Shown piece after piece: positions 1 to 7,987 of a stretch of DNA of 64,000 bases. The notes beneath the pieces were generated by a model. That model was not told the origin of the DNA. It ran no database searches and saw only the letters and a program-made list of their open reading frames with translations. Numbering within the stretch: the stretch's first letter is position 1; each line of letters starts with the position of its first letter. This DNA comes from Bin87 sp026710825 (GTDB lineage Bacteria > Chloroflexota > Dehalococcoidia > Lucifugimonadales > UBA3495), in contig OZ247427.1 in assembly GCA_965232815.1 (NCBI GenBank), positions 3,674,593 through 3,738,592 on the forward strand. Direction: 5' to 3'. The translations under genes and the position numbers were made by a program.

Positions 1-156
1 CCCGCATGCACCACGGTCTTACGATTATCCCCAAACGCCGACGTAGTCCGCTCCAGGCGCCTACGTAGCCCGCTCGTTACGTAGTCCGCCCATGGTGAGC
101 CCGGCGAACCACAAGCGGACGGTATTTTCAAAAACCTGCCGCGCCACACATTTTCT

Positions 157-172
157 GGTTGTTATAACAACC
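157..172. promoter_or_regulatory. 16-bp perfect palindrome upstream of acyl-CoA dehydrogenase
   Basis: GGTTGTTATAACAACC is a perfect palindrome about 105 bases upstream of the acyl-CoA dehydrogenase start, in an otherwise gene-free leader (1-277). Its size and symmetry suit a dimeric repressor operator such as a TetR or GntR type regulator of fatty-acid genes. No regulator gene is visible in the window, so the role is inferred from position and symmetry only. Confidence 0.35.
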
Positions 173-277
173 AAGGTCCTGCATGTGCTTCCCACCGGCC
201 CCGCCGGTGCCCACGAGGCGCCGGCGTCTCCCATGACACTCCCAAGTTGCGCCTCCCTTGGCCCTGGGATAGACTGA

Positions 278-1495
278 TTGTCAATCCCAGTAGCAAACCA
301 GTCGCCAGGAGCCCCAATCTTGACCACCATCTCCAAAACCCCTGAGGAGGCCCGCTCCCAGATCGTTAGTATGGTGCGCGATTTTGTGCGCCAGGAGGTC
401 GAGCCAGTCGCCGCCGAGCACGACGCCAATGACACTGTCCCCTACGACCTCATCGACCAGATGAAGGAACTGGGACTCTTCGGCATCAACGTACCCGAGG
501 AATTTGGTGGCATGGGGTTGGACTACTCCACCTTCGCGATGATCTTCGAGGAGATCAGCAAGGGATACATGGCTCTTACGGGGGCTTTGGGCACCCACCA
601 CATCCTGACCTATGTCCTGGCAAACTACGGGACCTCGGAGCAACAACAACGCTTTCTACCCCGGCTGGCCAGCGGCGAAATCCGTGGCGGTCTCGCCCTG
701 ACGGAACCCGGCGGCGGCAGCGATGTCGGCGCTCTGGAAACACGCGCCGTCAAGGATGGCGAGGAATACGTCGTCAACGGCTCCAAGATGTTCATCACCA
801 ACGCCGAATCCGGAGATGCGTTCTGCCTGCTGGCCCGCACCGACCCGGACCCGTCCATTAAACACCGCGGCCTGTCCGCATTCGTCATCGAGAAGGACGG
901 CAGTCCCGGGTTCAAAGTCGGCCGCCACCTCGACAAATTGGGCTACCGCGGCCTCGACACCTGCGAGTTGTTCTTCGAGGACTTCCGCATCCCCGCGGAA
1001 AACCTGATCGGTGGTGTCGAAAACGTCGGGTTCGGCCACGTCATGAGCGGCCTCGAAACCGGACGTATCAACGTCGCCGCCCGCGCTGTCGGTGTGGCCC
1101 AGGCTGCTCTCGACGCCTCCATGCGTTATGTACAGCAAAGGGAGACTTTCGGACAGCCCATCAGCCAGCACCAGGCCATCCAACTCAAGATCGCCGACAT
1201 GGCCACCAAGATCCAGGCCGCGCGCCTCCTCGTTTACGACGCCGCCAACAAGAAGGACAGCGGCGAACGCATTGACTTGGAATCCGGCATGGCCAAACTG
1301 TTCGCCAGTGAAGTCTGTGGCGAAGTCTCCATGGAAGCCATGCGCATCCACGGCGGATACGGCTACACCAAGGATTTCCCGGTGGAGCGCTACTACCGCG
1401 ACGCCCCCCTGATGATCATCGGCGAAGGAACCAACGAAATCATGCGCTTGGTGATCGCGCGGCAATTGCTGCGCCGTCCCGAATACCAACTCTAA
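278..1495 (+). CDS. Acyl-CoA dehydrogenase
   Basis: A 405-residue FAD-dependent acyl-CoA dehydrogenase, the usual family length, which would oxidise an acyl-CoA to the enoyl-CoA and pass electrons to an electron-transfer flavoprotein. The N-terminal helical domain (LGLFGINVPEEFGG) is followed by the FAD-binding middle region LTEPGGGSD and MFITNAESGD, and a C-terminal four-helix domain with RIHGGYGYTKDFPVERYYRD. The catalytic base is expected to be the Glu in the late motif IIGEGTNEIMR. The start is written as TTG at 278 because the first ATG (370) would remove the start of the first helix; the ribosome site is weak, so the start is uncertain. selD follows after only 10 bases, suggesting cotranscription. 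Substrate chain length cannot be told. Confidence 0.9.
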   Translation: MSIPVANQSPGAPILTTISKTPEEARSQIVSMVRDFVRQEVEPVAAEHDANDTVPYDLIDQMKELGLFGINVPEEFGGMGLDYSTFAMIFEEISKGYMALTGALGTHHILTYVLANYGTSEQQQRFLPRLASGEIRGGLALTEPGGGSDVGALETRAVKDGEEYVVNGSKMFITNAESGDAFCLLARTDPDPSIKHRGLSAFVIEKDGSPGFKVGRHLDKLGYRGLDTCELFFEDFRIPAENLIGGVENVGFGHVMSGLETGRINVAARAVGVAQAALDASMRYVQQRETFGQPISQHQAIQLKIADMATKIQAARLLVYDAANKKDSGERIDLESGMAKLFASEVCGEVSMEAMRIHGGYGYTKDFPVERYYRDAPLMIIGEGTNEIMRLVIARQLLRRPEYQL

Positions 1496-1505
1496 AGGAC
1501 TGTAT

Positions 1506-2564
1506 ATGACCCTGTCCCAGACCGACCTACCCGTCCGCCTGACCGAACTCTCCCACTGCGCCGGTTGAGCGGCCAAGCTGAGTCTTGAGGACCTGGGCCA
1601 GGTCCTGAGTTACGTTCCTCTGCTGAGCCACCCCGACTTGTTGGTTGGGGCCGAGACCGGCGACGATGCGGCCGTCTATCGCATTAACGACGAAACGGCC
1701 CTCATAGTCACAGTGGACTTTTTTCCTCCCATCACCGATGACCCCTACGAATACGGAGCCATCGCTGCCGCCAACTCGCTGTCCGACGTGTACGCCATGG
1801 GCGGCAAGCCCCTGATCGCGCTGAACGTCGTGGGATTCCCCGCGTCGCTGGATAAGGAAATCCTCGGCAGGACACTCCAGGGCGGCTACGCCAAGGCCGC
1901 CGAGGCCGAGTGCCTCATCGTGGGTGGTCATACCGTCGACGACCCGGAACCCAAGTACGGCCTGTCCGTAATCGGAATCGTGGAACCCGGCAAGCAGGTC
2001 AGCAACGCCGGCGCCAAACCCGGCGACGTGCTAGTGCTCAGCAAGCCCATCGGCACCGGCATCATCACCACAGCCGGCAAGCAGGGCGTCGTAGACCCCG
2101 ACGTAATGGCTGGCGCCGTGCAAAACATGGCCGCGTTGAACCGTCCGGCTGCACAGGCGATGCAAAAAGTCGGTGTGAATTCCGCCACCGACATCACCGG
2201 ATTCGGACTGTTGGGACACCTGAAGAGCATGGTGAAGGGCAGTGGCGTTTCGGCAGAGATCAATCTGACAGCCGTGCCTGTCCTCGCCGGCACCCGCGAA
2301 CTTCTCGAACGCGGGGTCGCGCCCGGCGGGACCCACCGCAACGTCAGCAGCGTCAACGATGTCGTGCGCTGGGATTCGGCGCTCACCGATAACGACCGCA
2401 TGCTCCTGTGCGACGCGCAGACTTCCGGCGGTCTGCTCATGTCGGTTCCGGCCGATCGCGCCGACGCTCTGATCAACGCTCTCTCGGATGAAGGAGCGCC
2501 CTGCGCCGCGGTGGTCGGCCGCATTACCGACGGAGACCCGGGCACCATCGTCGCGAAGTCGTAA
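1506..2564 (+). CDS. selD: Selenide, water dikinase SelD, itself a selenoprotein (UGA = Sec21)
   Basis: SelD makes selenophosphate from selenide and ATP, the selenium donor for selenocysteine. The open frame without stops begins at 1638, but an ATG at 1506 reads in the same frame through one TGA (1566-1568). The first residues then read LTELSHCAG-U-AAKLS, which matches the SelD active-site pattern H-x-x-G-[C/U]-x-x-K: the TGA lies at the catalytic Cys/Sec position and the conserved Lys is three residues on. Downstream blocks GDDAAVYR, NSLSDVYAMGG, GGHTVDDPEPKYGL and TDITGFGLLGH are typical. With recoding the product is 352 residues, the family length. A conventional caller would truncate this gene. 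A perfect hairpin starts 19 bases after the UGA. selA, selB and selC are not in the window. Confidence 0.93.
1588..1606 (+). promoter_or_regulatory. Putative bacterial SECIS hairpin in selD
   Basis: AGGACCTGG-G-CCAGGTCCT is a perfect inverted repeat starting 19 bases after the in-frame UGA at 1566-1568. When the apex is opened to a small loop it leaves a G-rich apical loop on a GC-rich stem, and position and loop composition fit known bacterial SECIS elements read by SelB. It lies inside the coding sequence, as expected in bacteria. The exact paired state has not been computed. Confidence 0.6.
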
Positions 2565-2583
2565 AACAATCCGGAGTTGCCCA

Positions 2584-3246
2584 ATGACCACCGCCAACCA
2601 ACCTGACCAGCAGGCCAATCCGACCCAACCAGAATTCGGCCTGAAGCGCCCCGACCAGGTCAAGATCGCGCCGCCCGCGGGGGAGCGTGTCCCCCCAGGC
2701 CAGTTCGTCGCCAAGACCTTTCCCGTTCTCACCTACGGAGACACCCCTGAGGTCGACCTGTCCGCTTGGCGTATGCGGGTGTGGGGTTTGGTCCACAACG
2801 AAATCGAGTTGGACTGGGCACAGTTTTGCGCACTGCCCTGGGTGGAATTGAACGCCGATTTCCATTGCGTCACCCAGTGGTCGTCATTGGACCAGACCTG
2901 GGAGGGCGTGTGGGTCGCGGATCTTTTGGAATTGGCGGGTGTGGACCCCACCGCGCGGCACATCATGGCCCACTGCTTCGGAGACTACACCACCAACGTC
3001 CCATTGGATCTGGCCTTATCCGAAGGCCTCCTCGCTCACAAGCAGAACGGCGCTGAGATCGGGAAGGATCACGGCTGGCCCCTCCGCCTCATCATACCCA
3101 GCAGGTACGGCTGGAAGTCGGCCAAGTGGGTCAACGGAATCGAATTGATGTCCGACGACGCCCCCGGATTCTGGGAGCAGCGCGGTTACAACAACAACGC
3201 GGATCCCTGGCAGGAAGAACGGTTCTGGCCGGAACTTACCCACTGA
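2584..3246 (+). CDS. Sulfite-oxidase-type molybdopterin-dependent oxidoreductase
   Basis: A 220-residue protein of the sulfite oxidase / YedY (MsrP) molybdenum-cofactor fold. The motif NADFHCVTQWSSLDQTWEGV contains Cys95, the expected Mo ligand, and the C-terminal part has the typical GWPLRLIIPSRYGWKSAKWVNGIEL. No signal peptide is visible, so a cytoplasmic enzyme is likely, unlike periplasmic MsrP. The substrate is unknown. The ATG at 2584 was chosen over an upstream in-frame start (2488) that would overlap the end of selD; the motif GGAGTTGCCCA precedes it. It follows selD by 19 bases on the same strand, so acyl-CoA dehydrogenase, selD and this gene may form one operon. Confidence 0.85.
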   Translation: MTTANQPDQQANPTQPEFGLKRPDQVKIAPPAGERVPPGQFVAKTFPVLTYGDTPEVDLSAWRMRVWGLVHNEIELDWAQFCALPWVELNADFHCVTQWSSLDQTWEGVWVADLLELAGVDPTARHIMAHCFGDYTTNVPLDLALSEGLLAHKQNGAEIGKDHGWPLRLIIPSRYGWKSAKWVNGIELMSDDAPGFWEQRGYNNNADPWQEERFWPELTH

Positions 3247-3277
3247 ATCATCGTTGCGGAAGCCGGCCAAAAACTGA

Positions 3278-3304
3278 CAGGGGCGGGTTTGAGACCCGCC
3301 CCTG
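3278..3304 (-). terminator. Intrinsic terminator between convergent genes
   Basis: CAGGGGCGGGT-TTGAG-ACCCGCCCCTG forms a perfect 11-bp stem with a 5-base loop between the molybdoenzyme (plus) and the zinc-ribbon gene (minus). Read on the minus strand the stem is followed by TCAGTTTTTGG, a short U tract, so it ends the zinc-ribbon transcript; it may also serve the plus-strand operon. Confidence 0.7.
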
Positions 3305-3329
3305 CCGTTGCTTGCTCGCCGTTGGCTGA

Positions 3330-3530
3330 TTACGCCGCTCGCAGCAATTCTCTGGATGCCTGCGTTTTCGTGGCGGCCCGCTTGACTTTCGCCATCTCCA
3401 AAGCCGCAGTCGGAGCGTCCAGATCCTTGTGTAGCCCGCACTGGAGGCAGTTGATGAACATCCCGTAGATGTCACGTTTGATTTGCAGATCGCCTTGACA
3501 TTTGGGACACGCGCCGAATTTGATGGTCAT
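3330..3530 (-). CDS. Small zinc-ribbon protein
   Basis: A 66-residue protein with two CxxC pairs (CPKCQG near the start and CLQCG about 20 residues on), the layout of a zinc ribbon, followed by a basic Ala/Lys-rich tail. The start is fixed by a strong AGGAGG site seven bases upstream of the ATG at 3530; an upstream in-frame ATG lacks one. The gene stands alone, divergent from hspR and ending at the 3278-3304 terminator. Function unknown; a nucleic-acid binding or adaptor role is only suggested by the zinc ribbon. Confidence 0.75.
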   Translation of the reverse strand: MTIKFGACPKCQGDLQIKRDIYGMFINCLQCGLHKDLDAPTAALEMAKVKRAATKTQASRELLRAA

Positions 3531-3705
3531 GATTACCTCCTGGCCGGTTATTATTCGCGGCTTTGTTCTATGTGGAGTCGGTTGAGTTATCACTCGATCG
3601 GTTATACGTATGGAACCACTGGATCGGATCGCCTTGAATGTGTTTTATGCTCCTCGGTGAGTTTTGCGATGACCGGTTTTGATTCTGTCATAAATGACTA
3701 TATCC

Positions 3706-3726
3706 CTTGACACGCATCATGTCAAG
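3706..3726. promoter_or_regulatory. HAIR-like HspR operator
   Basis: CTTGACA-N7-TGTCAAG is a perfect inverted repeat with a 7-base spacer, upstream of hspR. The known HspR-associated inverted repeat (HAIR) is CTTGAGT-N7-ACTCAAG; the spacing is identical and five of seven bases per arm match. It starts 90 bases upstream of the hspR start codon, which fits autoregulation of hspR-grpE-dnaK by HspR, released on heat shock. Confidence 0.65.
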
Positions 3727-3735
3727 CCATATAGT

Positions 3736-3759
3736 TATCACATAGCAATGTGATATAAT
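3736..3759 (+). promoter_or_regulatory. hspR operon promoter with overlapping inverted repeat
   Basis: An extended -10 element TGATATAAT (3751-3759) lies 37 bases before the hspR start. It overlaps a second inverted repeat TATCACA-N6-TGTGATA (3736-3755), which could be another operator. No good -35 is found at standard spacing; the TTGACA at 3707 is too far away and belongs to the HAIR-like repeat. The same TGTGATATAAT string precedes the tRNA-Leu gene at 7569. Confidence 0.5.
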
Positions 3760-3795
3760 TCACAGACTCGGAGTGAGTGGCAACGAGGCAGCGTT

Positions 3796-4332
3796 ATGCA
3801 GCAAAAGTGGCCCGGACAGATGCGCGGAGTACGCAGGCACTTGGAGCCTTACCCGGCTCCATCTGTCGATGCGCCCGCCGTAGGGGCCATGTCATTGCCT
3901 CCGGCTGCCGATTCCAGTGTCGTCAACGATGCTCAGTCAACTGCCGGAGAGCTGGAGGGCGTGTACATCATCTCCGTGGCCGCTCGTTTGCTCGAAATGC
4001 ATCCCCAAACCCTTCGCAAATACGAACGATTGGGCCTCATCCAGCCGGTCCGCACAGTTGGGATGCTCAGGCTCTACTCCCAGGACGACCTTCGCAAAGT
4101 AATGCTGATTCGACACCTCATGGACAATCTGGGCCTCAATTTGGCCGGCGTCGAGTTCACCCTGAAACTCGTCAACAACCTCAATGTGTTCTCCCGCCGT
4201 CTGGCCAGGTCTATCGACGATCCCGACGTGGGACAGAGGATCCGCGAAGAGATTACCCTCCTTTGCGACAGTCTCAGCCTGCCCGCTCCGGACCGGTTCT
4301 CCTCATCCACCGAAACCAGGAACTCTCAATGA
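3796..4332 (+). CDS. hspR: HspR-type MerR family heat-shock repressor
   Basis: A 178-residue MerR-family regulator. After an atypically long, low-complexity N-terminus (about 55 residues) comes the HspR signature YIISVAARLLEMHPQTLRKYERLGLIQPVR, a winged helix-turn-helix, then a helical C-terminal part. HspR proteins repress the dnaK operon by binding HAIR operators with DnaK as corepressor. Here the gene is first in hspR-grpE-dnaK and a HAIR-like repeat lies upstream. Its stop overlaps the grpE start (ATGA). The start at 3796 is uncertain: a later ATG near 3889 would give a shorter N-terminus more like family members. Confidence 0.88.
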   Translation: MQQKWPGQMRGVRRHLEPYPAPSVDAPAVGAMSLPPAADSSVVNDAQSTAGELEGVYIISVAARLLEMHPQTLRKYERLGLIQPVRTVGMLRLYSQDDLRKVMLIRHLMDNLGLNLAGVEFTLKLVNNLNVFSRRLARSIDDPDVGQRIREEITLLCDSLSLPAPDRFSSSTETRNSQ

Positions 4333-4952
4333 CAACTGAACCAACAAACCCGCACGGCGATTCCCCTGATAACACGACCCCTGTTGACTCGGAATCCTGC
4401 CATCCCGGCGACAACGACGAGCCTCAAATGGACGCGGCCGATTCCCCTCCCGTAACCCCCGAGCAGGAATCTGCCATGCTGCGGGCCGCTCTCGCTGAGG
4501 CCAATGAGGAAATCGCCCGCCAAATGGACGCCGTGCAACGCGGTCGCGCTGACCTCGCCAACGCCCGGCGACGCCACGACGAGGACCGGCTGACCATCCA
4601 GCAGCAGGCCAATAGCCGTTTGCTGGTACAACTCCTCCCCATAGTTGACGAGCTCGATCTGGCCGTGAACCATCTTGACAACAACGGCCGGGAGCCGGCA
4701 GACGAATCACCATCCGACTCTTGGGTGCAGGGCGTCCGCCTCATTCAGCGCAAGCTCTCCGGATTCCTGGAGTCTCAGGGCGTCGTCCGTATCGAGGCCC
4801 TCGGGCAGCAGTTCAATCCCGAGGTCCACGAGGCGGTCGGTATGACCAACATCGACGGCGCAGAGTCCGGCTCCATCGTGGAGGTGCTCCGCCAGGGGTA
4901 CCGGCTGCACGACCGGGTGGTGCAGGCGGCTCAGGTGGTCGTCAATCAGTAA
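4329..4952 (+). CDS. grpE: GrpE nucleotide exchange factor
   Basis: A 207-residue GrpE, the nucleotide exchange factor that resets DnaK. The acidic disordered N-terminus leads into a long coiled-coil helix (EEIARQMDAVQRGRADLANARRR) and the beta-domain signature FNPEVHEAVGM with RQGYRLHDRVVQAAQVVV at the end. The ATG at 4329 overlaps the hspR stop by four bases, showing translational coupling. dnaK follows after 77 bases. A longer open frame from 3777 exists in this frame but its upstream part only shadows hspR. Confidence 0.93.
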   Translation: MTTEPTNPHGDSPDNTTPVDSESCHPGDNDEPQMDAADSPPVTPEQESAMLRAALAEANEEIARQMDAVQRGRADLANARRRHDEDRLTIQQQANSRLLVQLLPIVDELDLAVNHLDNNGREPADESPSDSWVQGVRLIQRKLSGFLESQGVVRIEALGQQFNPEVHEAVGMTNIDGAESGSIVEVLRQGYRLHDRVVQAAQVVVNQ

Positions 4953-5029
4953 ATCAACCGCCCCAATTCGACGGGGCCCACAATCGCAAACTCGATCTGA
5001 AACTTTAATCCGATTATAGGAGCGCAACA

Positions 5030-6919
5030 ATGGCAAAAATTTTGGGCATCGACCTCGGTACTACCAACTCGGTAGCGGCCGTTATTGAAGCTGGTGAAGC
5101 GGATGTGGTGGAGAGCGCCGAGGGCAACCGCATAACCCCATCGGTGGTCGCGGTCAACACCCGCAGCGGCGAGCGCTACGTCGGGCAAACGGCGAAGCGG
5201 CAAGCAGTCACCAACCCGGAGAACACCATCTTCTCCGTCAAGCGTTTGATGGGCCGCCGGTTTAGCGACCCCGAGGTCCAGGATGCCGCAACACGGCTGC
5301 CCTACAAGATAGTATCCGGCGACAATGGCGACGCCCACGTGGAAATGGCCGGTCAAGCCTACGCGCCCCCGCAAATTTCCAGCATGGTTCTCCAAAAGAT
5401 CCGGCAGGACGCCGAAGCAAAGCTGGGCGAACGCATCACTCAGGCAGTGATCACCGTACCTGCTTATTTCAACGACGCCCAACGCCAGGCTACCAAGGAC
5501 GCTGGCACCATCGCCGGGTTGGACGTCCTCCGCATCATCAACGAGCCCACCGCGTCGTCCCTGGCCTACGGAATCGACCGGCAGCAGACCGACTCCACTG
5601 TCGCGGTTTTCGACCTTGGCGGCGGCACCTTCGACATCACCATTTTGGAACTTGGCGAGGGCGTGTTCGAGGTGCTGTCCACCAACGGGGATACTTTCCT
5701 GGGCGGCGACGACTTTGACGAATCCATTCTCAACTGGCTCGTCGGCGAGTTCCGCGCCGAAACTGGCATCGACCTCTCGCAGGATCGTATGGCCTTGCAG
5801 CGGTTGCGAGACGCCGCCGAGCGGGCCAAGATCGAGCTCTCCAGCACCTTGGAAACCGAGATCAACCTGCCATTCATCACTGCGGACGCCAGCGGCCCGC
5901 AACACTTGGTCAAGTCCCTGAGCCGGTCCCGCCTCGAGCAGTTGGTCGGCGACTTGATCGACCGCACCGAAGGCCCCTGCCGTCAGGCAATCGCCGACGC
6001 CGGCGTCTCAGTCGACAACATTAACGACGTCATACTTGTGGGCGGTATGTCCCGCATGCCTTCCGTGCAGGAAAAAGTCCAGCGCATATTCGGCCGGGAA
6101 CCATCCCGGGCGGTGAACCCCGACGAAGCCGTTGCCTTGGGCGCCGCCATCCAGGCCGGCGTGCTGGGCGGCGAGGTTGGCGACATCGTTCTCCTCGACG
6201 TCACCCCGCTCACGCTGGGTATCGAAACCCTTGGCAACGTCACCACCGCATTGATCCCGCGCAACACCACCATTCCCACCAAGAAGACCGAGACGTTCAC
6301 CACCGCAGCCGACAACCAGCCTAGCGTCGATATTCACGTTTTGCAGGGCGAGCGTCCCATGTCTGCCGACAATAAGACCATCGGACGGTTCATGTTGGAC
6401 GGTATTCTGCCCGCGCCTCGTGGAATCCCTCAGATCGACGTCACCTTCGACATCGACTCCAACGGAATCCTCAGCGTCTCTGCTCAGGACAAGGGCACTG
6501 GGAAGGAACAGCGCATCGTCATACAAACCAGCAGTGGTCTTTCCGAGGACGACATCGAGCGCATGATGTCCGAGGCCCAGTCTAACGAGGAAGCCGACCG
6601 CGCCCGTCGCGCCGAGGTGGAAACCCGCAACCAGGCTGACAGCTTGGCCTACTCCGCCGAGCGGTTGCTGGCCGAACATGCCGAGGTCCTGCCCCCGGAC
6701 CTCAAAACCGAGGCCGAGGACAAACTTGCCGCGCTCCGTTCCGCGATCGCGGCCAACAATGTCGCCCAAATGCAGACGGCCATGAACGAATTGAACGAGA
6801 CCCTCCAGAAAGTCGGGCAGGCGGTCTATTCGCAGCCGGGCGCTGATGCGCCGGGCTCCGCACAGCCCGGTGACACTCCGGGGGACGACACGGTCGAGGG
6901 CGAATTCAGAGAGGTATAA
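5030..6919 (+). CDS. dnaK: Molecular chaperone DnaK (Hsp70)
   Basis: A 629-residue Hsp70. The ATPase domain starts with ILGIDLGTTNSVAAV and contains ITVPAYFNDAQRQATKDAG, EPTASSLAYG, FDLGGGTFDITIL and DVILVGGMSRMPSVQ; the substrate-binding domain starts after the linker DIVLLDVTPLTLGIETLG; the tail ends in an acidic GDDTVEGEFREV resembling the common DnaK terminus. A ribosome site AGGAG stands 8 bases upstream. No dnaJ follows, unlike many hspR operons that run dnaK-grpE-dnaJ-hspR; here the regulator comes first. Confidence 0.97.
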   Translation: MAKILGIDLGTTNSVAAVIEAGEADVVESAEGNRITPSVVAVNTRSGERYVGQTAKRQAVTNPENTIFSVKRLMGRRFSDPEVQDAATRLPYKIVSGDNGDAHVEMAGQAYAPPQISSMVLQKIRQDAEAKLGERITQAVITVPAYFNDAQRQATKDAGTIAGLDVLRIINEPTASSLAYGIDRQQTDSTVAVFDLGGGTFDITILELGEGVFEVLSTNGDTFLGGDDFDESILNWLVGEFRAETGIDLSQDRMALQRLRDAAERAKIELSSTLETEINLPFITADASGPQHLVKSLSRSRLEQLVGDLIDRTEGPCRQAIADAGVSVDNINDVILVGGMSRMPSVQEKVQRIFGREPSRAVNPDEAVALGAAIQAGVLGGEVGDIVLLDVTPLTLGIETLGNVTTALIPRNTTIPTKKTETFTTAADNQPSVDIHVLQGERPMSADNKTIGRFMLDGILPAPRGIPQIDVTFDIDSNGILSVSAQDKGTGKEQRIVIQTSSGLSEDDIERMMSEAQSNEEADRARRAEVETRNQADSLAYSAERLLAEHAEVLPPDLKTEAEDKLAALRSAIAANNVAQMQTAMNELNETLQKVGQAVYSQPGADAPGSAQPGDTPGDDTVEGEFREV

Positions 6920-7098
6920 AAGCAGTCTGAATCACCCGAGCGGTGCTGTGACCAAGTACGAAAAACGGGTTTCCCAAACCCAAAACCCTTGTAAACTACG
7001 CCCGCCATGATGTTCCCCGATTCTGAAAGTGCTATAATGATCTCGAGGTTACCATCTGCCGCGGTGGTATAAACCCGCCGGATATTGGGAGAAATGCA

Positions 7099-7431
7099 AT
7101 GAACGCATCACCGAAAGACGACGTCGAAGTCGGCGGATTCGAAAGCGAAAACCCGACCGTGGATTCCGCTCCAATTGGTGTGGAGCAGCAGGCAGGGCCC
7201 CAGGTGGAAGACTTGGACATCGAGTCGCTTACCCCGCTGCAGTCCCATTATCTGGAATCGTTGCGACAACTCGTAACGGTCAAAAACGAATATCAGGCGG
7301 GGAGCGAGTACGAAGCTTGGATGATGGAATCCATCAACCGTTCGATCTATTCGGCCCTGCGCGATTGCATCGAAGCCAACATCGGCACCGTCGCAAAAGA
7401 ACTCCTGCACAGCGAGCATCAGGTAAACTAG
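7099..7431 (+). CDS. Small acidic hypothetical protein
   Basis: A 110-residue acidic protein with no membrane segment or recognisable motif; the N-terminal third is probably disordered and the rest helical (LQSHYLESLRQLVTVKNEY). It starts 180 bases after dnaK; a -10-like TATAAT at 7033-7038 suggests its own promoter, and GGGAG stands 9 bases before the ATG. A hairpin follows the stop. Function unknown. Confidence 0.6.
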   Translation: MNASPKDDVEVGGFESENPTVDSAPIGVEQQAGPQVEDLDIESLTPLQSHYLESLRQLVTVKNEYQAGSEYEAWMMESINRSIYSALRDCIEANIGTVAKELLHSEHQVN

Positions 7432-7447
7432 CAACCCGACTCTGTAA

Positions 7448-7481
7448 GGCAGTGGGTCCGTGTGAACAGCGGCCCGCTGCC
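7448..7481 (+). terminator. Probable terminator hairpin
   Basis: GGCAGTGGG pairs with CCCGCTGCC (nine pairs, one G-U) around a 16-base loop, followed by CTTTGTAGTT. It sits 17 bases after the stop of the 7099 gene and before the tRNA cluster. The U tract is weak. Confidence 0.45.
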
Positions 7482-7545
7482 CTTTGTAGTTAACTGACAG
7501 CGGCCCTCAAGAACCCATATTCTCCGATGGAGATTTCGGGATTTG

Positions 7546-7554
7546 TGATATAAT
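7546..7554 (+). promoter_or_regulatory. Extended -10 promoter of the tRNA cluster
   Basis: TGATATAAT, an extended -10 element, ends 14 bases before the first base of tRNA-Leu(GAG). No clear -35 is seen, as at hspR. Confidence 0.55.
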
Positions 7555-7568
7555 CCGGCCATGTACAT

Positions 7569-7655
7569 GCCGAGGTGGTGGAAATGGTAGACACGCGGTC
7601 TTGAGGGGGCCGTGGGCTTTCGCTCGTGTGGGTTCAAGTCCCGCCCTCGGCACCA
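7569..7655 (+). tRNA. tRNA-Leu (GAG)
   Basis: The acceptor GCCGAGG pairs with CCTCGGC, the anticodon loop TTGAGGG carries GAG at 7603-7605, and a long variable arm (class II) and the T loop TTCAAGT are present. The 3' CCA is encoded. Its last eleven bases equal those of the tRNA-Leu(UAA) at 7901. Confidence 0.93.
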
Positions 7656-7719
7656 ACCCGACTCTGCGAGCGCAGTAGCAACCTCATCTCAAACCGTAGA
7701 CTGCCAGGATCAGGAACGA

Positions 7720-7796
7720 GGCGACGTAGCCAAGTGGACTAAGGCGGAGGTCTGCAAAACCTCTATTCGGCGGTTCGAATCCGCCCGTCGCCTCCA
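7720..7796 (+). tRNA. tRNA-Cys (GCA)
   Basis: The acceptor GGCGACG pairs with CGTCGCC, the anticodon loop CTGCAAA carries GCA at 7754-7756, the T loop is TTCGAAT, the discriminator base is T as usual for tRNA-Cys, and CCA is encoded. Confidence 0.93.
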
Positions 7797-7900
7797 AATT
7801 TGTCAAATGGACACCGGTCACGAGACTACATAGACCAGCGTCATCAACGCGCACGGATCCGTGTACCAGGATCGAGTTGCGCGATTATTTTTTCCTCCGT

Positions 7901-7987
7901 GCCGAGGTGGCGAAAAGGTAGACGCGGCGGACTTAAAATCCGCTACCTCCTGGAGGTGTGTGGGTTCGAGTCCCTCCCTCGGCACCA
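7901..7987 (+). tRNA. tRNA-Leu (UAA), integration site of the island
   Basis: A class II tRNA with acceptor GCCGAGG/CCTCGGC, anticodon TAA at 7934-7936, a long variable arm and encoded CCA. Its last 17 bases (7971-7987) are repeated exactly at 63352-63368. The gene stays intact because integration replaced its 3' end with an identical copy carried by the element. Confidence 0.93.
7971..7987 (+). repeat. attL core (tRNA-Leu 3' end)
   Basis: Seventeen bases covering the 3' half of the T arm, the acceptor strand and CCA; identical to the copy at 63352-63368. Confidence 0.85.

Noticed and set aside
656..1576. 306-codon minus-strand frame over the acyl-CoA dehydrogenase
   Set aside because: Antisense shadow of a well-supported gene in GC-rich DNA.
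3707..3712. TTGACA as a -35 box for hspR
   Set aside because: It is 41 bases from the -10 element, far beyond normal spacing, and is one arm of the HAIR-like repeat.
3777..4952. 391-codon open frame covering hspR and grpE
   Set aside because: Only its last part is GrpE; the upstream part is an out-of-frame reading of hspR with arginine-rich random composition.
6967..6981. GGGTTT-CCC-AAACCC hairpin after dnaK as a terminator
   Set aside because: A short AT-containing stem with no U tract on the plus strand; it would suit the minus strand, where there is no gene.
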